Of a stretch of 64,000 nt of DNA, positions 31,697 through 39,471 are shown in pieces. A program made the position numbers and the translations under genes. This DNA comes from a virus: positions 1 to 64,000 of the IMG/VR virus record IMGVR_UViG_3300028800_000074, one strand, 5' to 3'. Positions within the stretch are counted from its first letter, which is position 1, and every line of letters begins with the position of its first letter. Below the pieces are notes generated by a model that ran no database searches, was not told the DNA's origin, and saw only the letters and a list, made by a program, of their open reading frames with translations.

Positions 31697-31938
31697 TTCG
31701 TCCTGCCTGCTACATCTGCCTGCAAGAGCTTCCAGAGAGCTTCACCTTCACGAAGGGCGAGCCGCCGCCGCGTGACGCTTGGTACTGGACGAACGTAACG
31801 CCAGACGCCTCACCGCCTCCGTTTGGTAGTGGGCCCGTGATGCGACCGGTGCATGACCGGTGCAAGCCGCTGCCTACGCTAGTCGCCAGTGCGAGAACGG
31901 TGGCGGGGGATCGCGGGGCTCAGGGGCTGGCGGAGTAG
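31693..31938 (+). CDS. Small CxxC protein, unknown
   Basis: 81 residues: MIRPACYICLQELPESFTFT, with a CYIC pair near the start and VHDRC later, which together could bind zinc. The 3' 65 nt overlap the opposing gene at 31874-32071. Confidence 0.6.
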   Translation: MIRPACYICLQELPESFTFTKGEPPPRDAWYWTNVTPDASPPPFGSGPVMRPVHDRCKPLPTLVASARTVAGDRGAQGLAE

Positions 31939-32071
31939 CACCAATGGCCTTGCGCGCGATTGCCGTGATTTCCATGATCGCCGCTATGTCCGCCTGAACC
32001 AAGCGCGGACTGAGAAGGAGTTGCAATTCGATTGATGCGATGCGCTGCTCTACCGCTTGGTTGTTTGTCAT
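31874..32071 (-). CDS. Leftward gene inside the late operon (tentative)
   Basis: 65 residues from ATG 32071, preceded by GAAAGAGAGAGCCCG, a good ribosome site of the type used elsewhere in this phage. It begins MTNNQAVEQRIASIELQLLL, forms a helix, and ends Pro-rich. It opposes the surrounding genes and overlaps the end of the CxxC gene, so it may be independently transcribed or be an early 'moron'. The 32072-32174 gap to its right holds no clear operator. Confidence 0.45.
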   Translation of the reverse strand: MTNNQAVEQRIASIELQLLLSPRLVQADIAAIMEITAIARKAIGATPPAPEPRDPPPPFSHWRLA

Positions 32072-32174
32072 CGGGCTCTCTCTTTCGCTCAATGGCCAAA
32101 GATAATCGGACTACGTCCGAGCCGGATAGTTGTCACCCCTCGGAAACTACTCAAACGTCGCCACGGAGCTTGTG

Positions 32175-32525
32175 ATGTCTCTCAGCCCGCTCGTCGCGCT
32201 CTTGGTGTTGCTGGCCGCGTCTTCAGCTCACGCCGAGAGCTACTGCGGGAAGCCTGAGAACGATGCGGTTCTCAAGCTCATCCCAGACGCCAAGATCGAG
32301 ACGCTCACGAAGAGCCAGTTCTACTACGCGCTCGGCATCTGGAACGGACAACCTCCGATTGGGCGTGGACCGGACGACGTGGACGGCGCTGAGATCGTGA
32401 CAAGCCCGGACGGCAAGAGAGCAGCGGTCTTGTTCACGCTGGGGCCGCTGTTGTGTGGAGGGATTGCTCCGGCTCCGCCTCAGGTCATCGAGATGATCCG
32501 AAAGATTGATGGAGGGGAGCTGTGA
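32175..32525 (+). CDS. Small exported protein, unknown
   Basis: 116 residues from ATG 32175. A signal peptide (MSLSPLVALLVLLAASSAHA) is followed by a mature 96-residue part with two Cys (SYCGK and LLCGG). Probably periplasmic with one disulfide. The stop overlaps the next GTG. Confidence 0.65.
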   Translation: MSLSPLVALLVLLAASSAHAESYCGKPENDAVLKLIPDAKIETLTKSQFYYALGIWNGQPPIGRGPDDVDGAEIVTSPDGKRAAVLFTLGPLLCGGIAPAPPQVIEMIRKIDGGEL

Positions 32526-32899
32526 TCCGCTGGGCCGTCGCGTTCTTGCTTCTTGCGTCGCCTGCCGTTGCGCATACGAACTGCGACGGGTCGAGCGCGA
32601 GCAAGGTCCAAGGGTGCTGCGGTCCGGAAGACTCGCTCCATGTGAGTCCCGGCGACGTGAGCCGCGACGGCGACGTCTGGTACGTCAAGATCGATGGCGC
32701 GATGCACGCGCTGATCAACGGAGCTGGCAACCCCATCCAGCTCATGCCGCAGGACGATCAGGGCCACGGCTCCTGCTACACGGTCTGGTACCGGCGCGAG
32801 GTCACGAAGGGCAGCAGCTCTTTCGATCCCAACAATACGCACGGCGGAAGCGGTGATGTGTACCACTTCTACTGCTTCCAAGGACCATACACCTTTTAA
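32522..32899 (+). CDS. Small exported cysteine-rich protein, unknown
   Basis: 125 residues from GTG 32522. The signal peptide MIRWAVAFLLLASPAVA precedes a mature part with five Cys (NCDGS, GCCGPED, SCYTVWY, FYCFQ), likely disulfide-bonded in the periplasm. Paired with the exported gene just upstream. No family was named. Confidence 0.65.
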   Translation: MIRWAVAFLLLASPAVAHTNCDGSSASKVQGCCGPEDSLHVSPGDVSRDGDVWYVKIDGAMHALINGAGNPIQLMPQDDQGHGSCYTVWYRREVTKGSSSFDPNNTHGGSGDVYHFYCFQGPYTF

Positions 32900-32937
32900 G
32901 ACCTTCTGAAGGAGAGAGCAGAAGTGGACACACGACA

Positions 32938-33402
32938 GTGAAGAACGACGAAGAATGGGTTTCGCTGAACCCGCCTAGGGGTGGACGAGCTCCGTCCCTG
33001 CCTCCTGACTGGATCAGGGTGTCGATGAACATCGCTGATGCAGGGAACGAGGCCTTCATCCGCTTCGGTGGAAGGTGGGCCGCGTGGGCGCTCAAGGCGA
33101 AGAGCATCGCCGTCATGCTCGGCGGCACGAAGCTCAACAAGCTCAAGCTCACGCCAGATGAGAACGGTTTCCGCGTAAGCAAGGGCAACCCGAAGAGCGT
33201 CACGGCGGTTGTCCGGCTACGCCACGTAGGCCAGTGGCCACGCGAAGAGCGTCCGCTCACCTTCGCCGAGGTCAAGGTGCTCGACGACGGTTCGCTCATC
33301 ATCTTCCTCCCCGAGACGTTCGGGCAGAAGAAGATCGTCGCCGCGATGGCGGGTCGCCCGGCAATCCCGGCCGGAGCCATGGGCGGTGGAAACAGGCGGT
33401 GA
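32938..33402 (+). CDS. Phage protein, unknown
   Basis: 154 residues from GTG 32938 after GAAGGAGAGAG. N-terminus Pro/Arg rich, then a repeated beta pattern (AVMLGGTKLNKLKL, SLIIFLPETFGQKKIV). No family was recognised. Its stop overlaps the next GTG. Confidence 0.6.
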   Translation: MKNDEEWVSLNPPRGGRAPSLPPDWIRVSMNIADAGNEAFIRFGGRWAAWALKAKSIAVMLGGTKLNKLKLTPDENGFRVSKGNPKSVTAVVRLRHVGQWPREERPLTFAEVKVLDDGSLIIFLPETFGQKKIVAAMAGRPAIPAGAMGGGNRR

Positions 33403-33605
33403 GCCTAGCTGACCGCTATATCGGCGAGGACGGAGGTCCGCCTACCGGCAAGCCGAAGAAGCGGTTGCCGAAGTCCGATATTGACAACCTGATCAACAAG
33501 GTCTTTCGAGGCTTCAACATCGGGGCGTCCATCTCGGATCGATTCGAGGCGCACGACGCGATGGCGAAGCTAGCCAAGGTCTTGAGAAACGAACATGTCG
33601 CCTGA
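33399..33605 (+). CDS. Small basic protein, unknown
   Basis: 68 residues from GTG 33399: MSLADRYIGEDGGPPTGKPK, then KSDIDNLINKVFRGFN and a helix. GTGA overlap with the upstream gene; it ends 11 nt into the next. Confidence 0.58.
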   Translation: MSLADRYIGEDGGPPTGKPKKRLPKSDIDNLINKVFRGFNIGASISDRFEAHDAMAKLAKVLRNEHVA

Positions 33606-33882
33606 GCACACACCGGCTCGACCCTCGAAGTGCTGCCCCGCTCTATCCCGTCGCCTCATGGGCGCGGTCGGGTTTCATGCCTACCCCATGATGAACGCCT
33701 ACGCCGGATGGTTCGAGCCGATCTCTGGGCGGATCAACGTCGAGTGGCTCTCGCCGGAAGAGGTTAAGGTCCGGCACGATAAGCTCGTAGCAGAGGGTCA
33801 GAAGCGGACCTTCCAGATGGTCAACGGCATCGTCGTGGAGGCCAACGTCGACGATCTCAATGCAATCTCGGAGCGCGTGTGA
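33595..33882 (+). CDS. Small phage protein, unknown
   Basis: 95 residues: MSPEHTPARPSKCCPALSRR, then an aromatic stretch GFHAYPMMNAYAGWFEP and a helical end. Overlaps both neighbours. No family was recognised. Confidence 0.55.
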   Translation: MSPEHTPARPSKCCPALSRRLMGAVGFHAYPMMNAYAGWFEPISGRINVEWLSPEEVKVRHDKLVAEGQKRTFQMVNGIVVEANVDDLNAISERV

Positions 33883-34100
33883 TGGCTGACCCCGTGGTGA
33901 CCCTCGTGCAGGGCGACAAGGTCTCCGACAAAGAGCGCGCCGAGTGGCACAAGCAGAACATCGCCAAGGCGGCAGAGACGCTCTTCGCCGCCATGGACCT
34001 CGCGGTCAGCGAGGACTTCGTCATCAACTTCCAGCCCACCATAAACATAGCGATCAAAAAGCACATGATCGCGGTGCTGGGCGTCGGGAGGATGTGGTGA
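33879..34100 (+). CDS. Small helical protein, unknown
   Basis: 73 residues from GTG 33879 (or 72 from ATG 33882): MADPVVTLVQGDKVSDKERA, then AKAAETLFAAMDLAVSED. Overlaps the previous stop by 4 nt. No family was recognised. Confidence 0.58.
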   Translation: MMADPVVTLVQGDKVSDKERAEWHKQNIAKAAETLFAAMDLAVSEDFVINFQPTINIAIKKHMIAVLGVGRMW

Positions 34101-34396
34101 CGGCGATTGGCGGATGGGACATCGTCCACGAGTGCGATGACGGCTATCACGTCGTCTGGCTCCTGAGCAACGACAAGGGCGAAGAGCTGGCGCACGCCGA
34201 GGGCTTCCGGCGCGGGGAGAACGGCGGGTACGTCTGGTACCCCTACGCGATGGACCCGAGCGACCCCGAGCATCTGATCCGTCTCGGTCCGTCGGCGCAC
34301 AGCGACATCGAACTCGTGAAGAAACAGTGCGAGGCAGTCATCGAGGGGTCCAAGAGCCCTTACGCGGACAGCGTCGCCTACGTGATCGGAGGTTGA
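34097..34396 (+). CDS. Small phage protein, unknown
   Basis: 99 residues from GTG 34097: MTAIGGWDIVHECDDGYHVV, beta-rich, then a helical end with one Cys (KKQCEAVIEG). GTGA overlap with the upstream gene. No family was recognised. Confidence 0.6.
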   Translation: MTAIGGWDIVHECDDGYHVVWLLSNDKGEELAHAEGFRRGENGGYVWYPYAMDPSDPEHLIRLGPSAHSDIELVKKQCEAVIEGSKSPYADSVAYVIGG

Positions 34397-34399
34397 GGC

Positions 34400-35107
34400 G
34401 TGGGCAGCAACGGCAAACTCGGCATGGACGCTTGGAAGAAGGCGTTCGCGAAGGACTGCTGGATGAAGGGCGCGAAGGACGACAACGAGTCCATGGCGGC
34501 CGAGCAGGACGACAGCGGCGGCATGACCGGCGACGTCCCCGGCTTCGAGACCTCGCATGTGCCAACCTTCAGCCCCGAGGACTTCGAGCGCTTGGGCGCA
34601 CGGAAGGCCAAGGGCAACGACGACGCCTATCGCGGATGGACGCCCGGTGGCGGTGCGCCACAGCCGATCACGACCAGATCAACTCCGGCAGCGCCTAAGC
34701 GCCCGGAGTACCGTGGGTGGACCCCGGGTGGTGGCGCACCGATGTCGAAGGACGGCATCGTGAGCGGCATCAAGAGCGCGGCGAAGTCGGCGTTCGCGGC
34801 AGCGAGGAAGCCTTACCCGTCGTCAACTCCGGGCGACCCGTTTCACCTTCCGAGCGCGACGCCGAAGAACGGCTTCTCGATGCGGAACGGTCGCGGCGCT
34901 CATGACTCGCCGACCGACAAGACGCCCGATCAACCGTCCGGCTTCGACAAGGGCGGCATGGTGCGCGGCATGGATTACCTGAAGAAGGGCCAGAGGCGTC
35001 TCGGCAAGGCTGGCGCGATGGACGTCATCCTGAAGACGAAGCGCCCCAGTAGTGGCGTCAGCACTTCGCTCCGGCACGAAGTAGAGGACTTGCAGGACTC
35101 GGTGTGA
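34400..35107 (+). CDS. Disordered protein with duplicated YRGWTPGGGAP
   Basis: 235 residues from GTG 34400. The unit YRGWTPGGGAP occurs twice, around residues 77-87 and 103-113. The protein is otherwise low-complexity (Gly, Pro, Ser, Lys). The N-terminal AFAKDCWMKGAKDD resembles the start of the gene at 35679 (CFSHDCWKPKTAAKDD), so the two may share an ancestral N-terminal segment. No enzymatic motif was seen. Confidence 0.6.
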   Translation: MGSNGKLGMDAWKKAFAKDCWMKGAKDDNESMAAEQDDSGGMTGDVPGFETSHVPTFSPEDFERLGARKAKGNDDAYRGWTPGGGAPQPITTRSTPAAPKRPEYRGWTPGGGAPMSKDGIVSGIKSAAKSAFAAARKPYPSSTPGDPFHLPSATPKNGFSMRNGRGAHDSPTDKTPDQPSGFDKGGMVRGMDYLKKGQRRLGKAGAMDVILKTKRPSSGVSTSLRHEVEDLQDSV

Positions 35108-35129
35108 GTCCTGAAGCGAGGAGAGAGAG

Positions 35130-35369
35130 ATGCTGAATCACATCGAAGTCAACGACCGCCTTACCCGCCTTGAGCGCTTCGTCGCCGAGATCGGCTCGCA
35201 CATCTCGTCGGACAGTATTTCGCCAGAGCTGGAGCAGTTCGTCGCGGCCGATCAGGCGAGGATCGACAAGGAGCGTGAAGAGCAGTCGGCGAATGAGCCC
35301 GGCGAGGCCCACGACGGCGGCCCGATGCCGCCCGAGGGCGACGGCACCGACCCTGACGCGCCTCGTTGA
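35130..35369 (+). CDS. Small acidic protein, unknown
   Basis: 79 residues, with GAGGAGAGAGAG upstream. Helical start (EVNDRLTRLERFVAEIGSHI) and a disordered acidic Pro/Gly/Asp tail. The stop overlaps a TTG that starts the next gene. Confidence 0.6.
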   Translation: MLNHIEVNDRLTRLERFVAEIGSHISSDSISPELEQFVAADQARIDKEREEQSANEPGEAHDGGPMPPEGDGTDPDAPR

Positions 35370-35521
35370 CGATCAGGCACGTCTGCGCCTTCTGTTCGAC
35401 GAATAACGCGATGCAGATGGGCTCGACCGCGACCAAGAACGGGCGGACCGGCGTCGTGAAGTGGTGGAACTTGCTCCACTGCATCAAGTGCCGCCGCTCG
35501 TATCGGATCGGTCGAACATGA
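35366..35521 (+). CDS. Small zinc-ribbon protein
   Basis: 51 residues from TTG 35366: MTIRHVCAFCSTNNAMQMGS ... CIKCRRSY. CAFC and CIKC form a four-cysteine zinc ribbon about 30 residues apart, with a basic end. TTG overlaps the upstream TGA; the end overlaps the next ATG (ATGA). Confidence 0.5.
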   Translation: MTIRHVCAFCSTNNAMQMGSTATKNGRTGVVKWWNLLHCIKCRRSYRIGRT

Positions 35522-35682
35522 ACTGGGCGCTCGCTCACTTGCGCCATAAGATGCGCGTCAAGGGCTATGGCCTCGTTCGAGACCGGCGCAGATGGCGGAA
35601 CGAGCGCAATCACTGGCGCGTGCGGCGACAGATGATGTCGCTCTTCGAGGCGGCGGGATTTTTCGAGGCCGAGAGCCAATGA
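35518..35682 (+). CDS. Small basic protein, unknown
   Basis: 54 residues from ATG 35518: MNWALAHLRHKMRVKGYGLV, very Arg-rich (RDRRRWRNERNHWRVRRQM). Probably nucleic-acid- or capsid-interior-binding, by charge only. 4-nt overlaps on both sides. Confidence 0.5.
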   Translation: MNWALAHLRHKMRVKGYGLVRDRRRWRNERNHWRVRRQMMSLFEAAGFFEAESQ

Positions 35683-35921
35683 GCTTCAATGTTCAAGGAT
35701 GGTCGAAGTGCTTCTCGCATGATTGCTGGAAGCCGAAGACTGCCGCGAAGGACGATTGGGGCGACTATCATCGGGTCGGTGGGATGAACTTCCCGACCGC
35801 GAAGACGGCCGAGCGCATCGATCACGCTGGTCTCAATAAGGAGACGCGCACTCCCGGGAACATGCGCGAAGACGAAGGTCTCGGCCAGTCCATCAGGGAC
35901 GACCGGGACATGAGCTGGTAA
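35679..35921 (+). CDS. Small phage protein, unknown
   Basis: 80 residues from ATG 35679: MSFNVQGWSKCFSHDCWKPK. The CFSHDCW segment resembles the one in the gene at 34400. The rest is polar and probably disordered. It directly precedes the protease/scaffold gene. Confidence 0.55.
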   Translation: MSFNVQGWSKCFSHDCWKPKTAAKDDWGDYHRVGGMNFPTAKTAERIDHAGLNKETRTPGNMREDEGLGQSIRDDRDMSW

Positions 35922-35940
35922 CCGCAGCTCTCCCTTTCAG

Positions 35941-38397
35941 ATGCGTCGACCTGTCGGGTTCGCCCGAGCGCTTGCGCTCGACGACTTCAATGCGGCTGAG
36001 CCTCGCGCCAACAATGGCCAGTGGGCAGCGGCTCCGGGCGGGGGCTTCACGCTCAGGCCAGACGCGGCCAGTGCCGCTACCCGTTACAGAAGGGCAACGG
36101 AGCGAGCGCAGTCTGCTCTGCCTGACGACGACGAATATCAGCGTCTTCTGGAGCAGGGGCGGAAGCTCGAAGGCCTGAAGGCCGCCGTCCGCGATCCCCT
36201 GACCGGGAAGATCATGACCGGGCGTGATCACAACGCGGCGTTCTACTCGCACGATAAGGATGCGCAGGCGCGCATCAAGGCGACACTGACGCCCGGACGA
36301 GACCCGGTGACGAACGTCGCGACCAATAGGTGGAACTACGAAGGGCCAAACGTCGGCTTTACTCGTGGTGGATCATTTTTCTCGCGTCAGCAGGTCGAGG
36401 ACATGCTTAAGGCGCGCGATGATCAGGATTTATCCGAAGCGCTTCACGGTGCCTCCTACGAGGATGTGCGCTCGAAGCGCAGTTCAATCGCCAGCACCAT
36501 CGCCCGCTTCCATAATCGTGAGGGCGGAGAACCCATGTTCGGTGGAGATCGAAGGAAAGTGTTCGCGCACGACGCAATCGATGCAGAGATGGCGTTCGAT
36601 GAAGCCCAGACCACGCGATCTTATGATCCGTTCGGTCGGCTCAACCTCGACCTGACGCCGATCTCGAAGGCGACCGTCAATCCATATCAGGGGAAGGAAA
36701 TCCCCGACTGGCAGAAGCTCAAGCTTGACCCCGAAAAGGTCTACATGCTGCTTCGCCATCCCGACGAACTGAAGCGCGCAGCCGCGAGCTTCAACAATGT
36801 GCCGCTGCTCTATCGTCACAAGCCGACGAGCGCCGAGAACCATCCACGCGATCTCGTTGTGGGGACGACCGGCGAGCGCGCAGTTTATCAGCACCCCTAC
36901 CTCTACAACTCGATGTCCGTCTGGGACGACAACGACGGCATCGAGGGCATCGAGAACAACAAGGCTCGCGCTCTCTCGTGTGGCTACGCCTATGACCCGG
37001 ACATGAGGCCGGGCGTCTACGAGGGGCAGCGTTACGACGGCGTGATGCGCAACATCAGGGGCAATCACGTCATCCTCACAAAGGAAGGCCGCGCCGGGCC
37101 GGACATCATCGTTGGCGACTCAATGGAGAACCTCAACATGGCAACTGCACCGAAGCTTTCTCCGGTGGCATTGGTCGCTCGAAGGGCGGTCAGGCAGCAC
37201 CTTACGCCGCTCATGGCGGCCGACGCGGCGATTGACATCACGCCCGCCTTCGTCGGCCTCAAGCAGCTCGACGAGCGATCCCAGCAGATCGTTCACGCGC
37301 GGGTCGGCCAGCTCGTGCGCGGCAAGCTCAACGCGGCGCTGGCGATGGACGATGTGAGCGCCGGGCTCCGTGCGCTGCTCGAAGCGCTTGGCGGAGGCGG
37401 CGAGCCCGACATGGGCGGCGGCGTCGACGACGTCTCCCCTCCCGGGACCGAGGCCGAGGGCATGCCCGAGACCGACCTCGCGACCGGCGCAGAGCCGGAC
37501 ACGATGCAGCTCGAAACCGACGCCGCTCCCCCGGAGGATACCTCTGGCGGCAACGACCCGCCTCCGATGCAGGGCGCTGGCGGCGATCCGGCTGCGATGG
37601 AGCAGGCGGGTCCGGCACCGCAGGGCGGCGAAGGCGCGGCAGGACCGATTGAGAAGGTCCGCAGCTACCTCATGACCGTCCTGAACCCCGCCGAGATGCA
37701 GCATCTCGAACTCCTCATCTCCGAAGTCGACAGCGGCGACGGAGGGGAGCCGGACCCGACCATGCAGGCGGGAGGCTCAGAGAAGCCCGGTGGCGGCCAT
37801 CCGCCGATGGCCGGTGCTGGTGGACCTCCCGGCCCCGACAAGGGCGCTGGCGGGCCTCCTATGGCCGCTGGCGGCCCTCCCAAGCCTCCCGGCGCTGGCG
37901 GACCTCCGCCGAAGCCCGGCGCGGGTGGGCCTCCCGATCCCAAGAAGCAAACCGGGGATAACCCCCCTCGAACCGCAGGAACGCCGCAGGTCGGCGGAAA
38001 GGACAGAAACATGGCAGGTGATCAGGCCTTCGTCAGCCGGGCCGACCTTCAGGCTGCGCTCGCGGCGAACGACAAGCTCCATCGTGAGCGTGCGGAAGCC
38101 CGGGCTTTCATCCGACCGTTTGTCGGGGAACTCACCGGGCTCGCGATGGACGCGGCTCCGAACGACGTCATCAAGGCCGCGCTCAAGATCAAGGGCATGT
38201 CCGACGCCGACCTGAAGCCAATTCAGGACACGGCCGCGCTCAAGCTCCTGCTCGGCGCTCAGTCGAAGGCCGAAGCGTCGCGTGAGAGAGCGCCCCGCAT
38301 GGCGCTCGATTCGAAGGCGACGTCGAAGGACGAGCCCTTCAGCATCGAGGCCGTCACCGGTCTCAAGAACTTCGGAAGGATCGGACGCGCGGCCTAA
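35941..38397 (+). CDS. DUF2213 prohead protease fused to scaffold-like region, with EPR module
   Basis: 818 residues. The EPRANNGQWA linker is at 20-29, so the first part is a short module of its own. About 220-410 fits DUF2213 (KLDPEKVYMLLRHPDELKRA; LLYRHKPTSAENHPRDL; GNHVILTKEGRAGPDIIVGD), a family annotated as phage head maturation protease. After 440 comes a Pro/Gly-rich linker (PPMAGAGGPPGPDKGAGGPP) and a helical C-terminus like a scaffold. The enzyme would cleave head proteins while its tail scaffolds the prohead. It precedes the decoration and capsid genes. Confidence 0.82.
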   Translation: MRRPVGFARALALDDFNAAEPRANNGQWAAAPGGGFTLRPDAASAATRYRRATERAQSALPDDDEYQRLLEQGRKLEGLKAAVRDPLTGKIMTGRDHNAAFYSHDKDAQARIKATLTPGRDPVTNVATNRWNYEGPNVGFTRGGSFFSRQQVEDMLKARDDQDLSEALHGASYEDVRSKRSSIASTIARFHNREGGEPMFGGDRRKVFAHDAIDAEMAFDEAQTTRSYDPFGRLNLDLTPISKATVNPYQGKEIPDWQKLKLDPEKVYMLLRHPDELKRAAASFNNVPLLYRHKPTSAENHPRDLVVGTTGERAVYQHPYLYNSMSVWDDNDGIEGIENNKARALSCGYAYDPDMRPGVYEGQRYDGVMRNIRGNHVILTKEGRAGPDIIVGDSMENLNMATAPKLSPVALVARRAVRQHLTPLMAADAAIDITPAFVGLKQLDERSQQIVHARVGQLVRGKLNAALAMDDVSAGLRALLEALGGGGEPDMGGGVDDVSPPGTEAEGMPETDLATGAEPDTMQLETDAAPPEDTSGGNDPPPMQGAGGDPAAMEQAGPAPQGGEGAAGPIEKVRSYLMTVLNPAEMQHLELLISEVDSGDGGEPDPTMQAGGSEKPGGGHPPMAGAGGPPGPDKGAGGPPMAAGGPPKPPGAGGPPPKPGAGGPPDPKKQTGDNPPRTAGTPQVGGKDRNMAGDQAFVSRADLQAALAANDKLHRERAEARAFIRPFVGELTGLAMDAAPNDVIKAALKIKGMSDADLKPIQDTAALKLLLGAQSKAEASRERAPRMALDSKATSKDEPFSIEAVTGLKNFGRIGRAA

Positions 38398-38446
38398 GCG
38401 CGTCCATTTCGTCCGCCCCTCAAACTCAGCATAGAGGAGAGACCCG

Positions 38447-39415
38447 ATGTCGGGCTTCCAGACCCAAGTCAATATCCAGCCCGCACTGGGTGTCGCGGGC
38501 GACTTTTGCAGCGCCAACACCCACAACACCTTCCAGTCCGGCGCAGGCGGCCTCGTCGCGGGCCCGGCTGGCGTGACCGTCGCCGCGTTCGCGTGGGTGA
38601 CCTATCAGACGACGGATGACGCCTACGCTCCGGGCACGGTCAACAGCTTCGGCTTTGGACCACCGAGCGGCTTCATCCATCGCGAGATGCAGTCGCTGAA
38701 CACCGTCTATCCGCCTTACGTCACCCCGGCTGGCGACAACACGATCCCGTCTGGCTTCCAGATCGGCTCGCTGTTCCGCTCCGGCGACTTCTTCATGACG
38801 AACAACGGGACCACGCAGGCGCAGCCGGGCCAGACGGCCTATGCGTTCCTCGCGACCGGCCTCGTCCGCTTCGGCTCGGCGAACACCACGACGTCGTCGA
38901 CGACCTCGACCGTCTCGGCGCAGACCTTCAGCGTCACCGCGACGCTGAACAACAACATCATGACCGTCTCGAACGTCAGCTCGGGCTCGATCTACGCGGG
39001 CGCGACCATCTCGGGTTCGGGCGTGATCGGGTGCCAGATCGTCGGTCAGGTGACCCCGCTACTCGCGGGCGAGACCCTCGCTGGCGTCGGCCGCTACTAC
39101 GTCAGCGCGGCCGAGCAGAACGTCGCCGTCGGCGTCACCGTCTCGGGCACCTACGGGTTGCTCACGCTCGGCGGCGCTCCAGCCACGCCGATCCCGATTG
39201 GCGCGTTCGTGAGCGGCGGCACCGTCGGCAACCCCTGCTATGTCCGGCAGCTCATCTCGGGCACGGGCGGCGCGGGCTCGACCTACTCGGTCGACAACAA
39301 CACCGTCTCTTCGTCGGCCACGCTCACCTTCACGCTCGACGTGGCGACGAGCTGGGTTGCGGACTCGGCGGGAGCGCCCGGCGAAGTCGTCAAGACCCGC
39401 TGCCTGATCCCGTAA
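38447..39415 (+). CDS. Structural cement/decoration-type capsid protein with inserted beta modules
   Basis: 322 residues. The N-terminus MSGFQTQVNIQPALGVAGDF followed by GGLVAGPAGVTVAAFAWV is the pattern of phage structural cement (gp24-like) proteins that stabilise capsids. From ~145 on, two copies of a beta-rich module appear (NNNIMTVSNVSSGSIYAGAT, ISGSGV; then GAFVSGGTVGNPCYVRQLIS), which also occurs in three other virion proteins here. It lies directly before the major capsid gene with AGGAGAG upstream of the start. Confidence 0.75.
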   Translation: MSGFQTQVNIQPALGVAGDFCSANTHNTFQSGAGGLVAGPAGVTVAAFAWVTYQTTDDAYAPGTVNSFGFGPPSGFIHREMQSLNTVYPPYVTPAGDNTIPSGFQIGSLFRSGDFFMTNNGTTQAQPGQTAYAFLATGLVRFGSANTTTSSTTSTVSAQTFSVTATLNNNIMTVSNVSSGSIYAGATISGSGVIGCQIVGQVTPLLAGETLAGVGRYYVSAAEQNVAVGVTVSGTYGLLTLGGAPATPIPIGAFVSGGTVGNPCYVRQLISGTGGAGSTYSVDNNTVSSSATLTFTLDVATSWVADSAGAPGEVVKTRCLIP

Positions 39416-39471
39416 GGCGGCTGACACAACCATAAAGCCCAAGCGGCTAACCTCTGTAGGAGAACCCTCAC

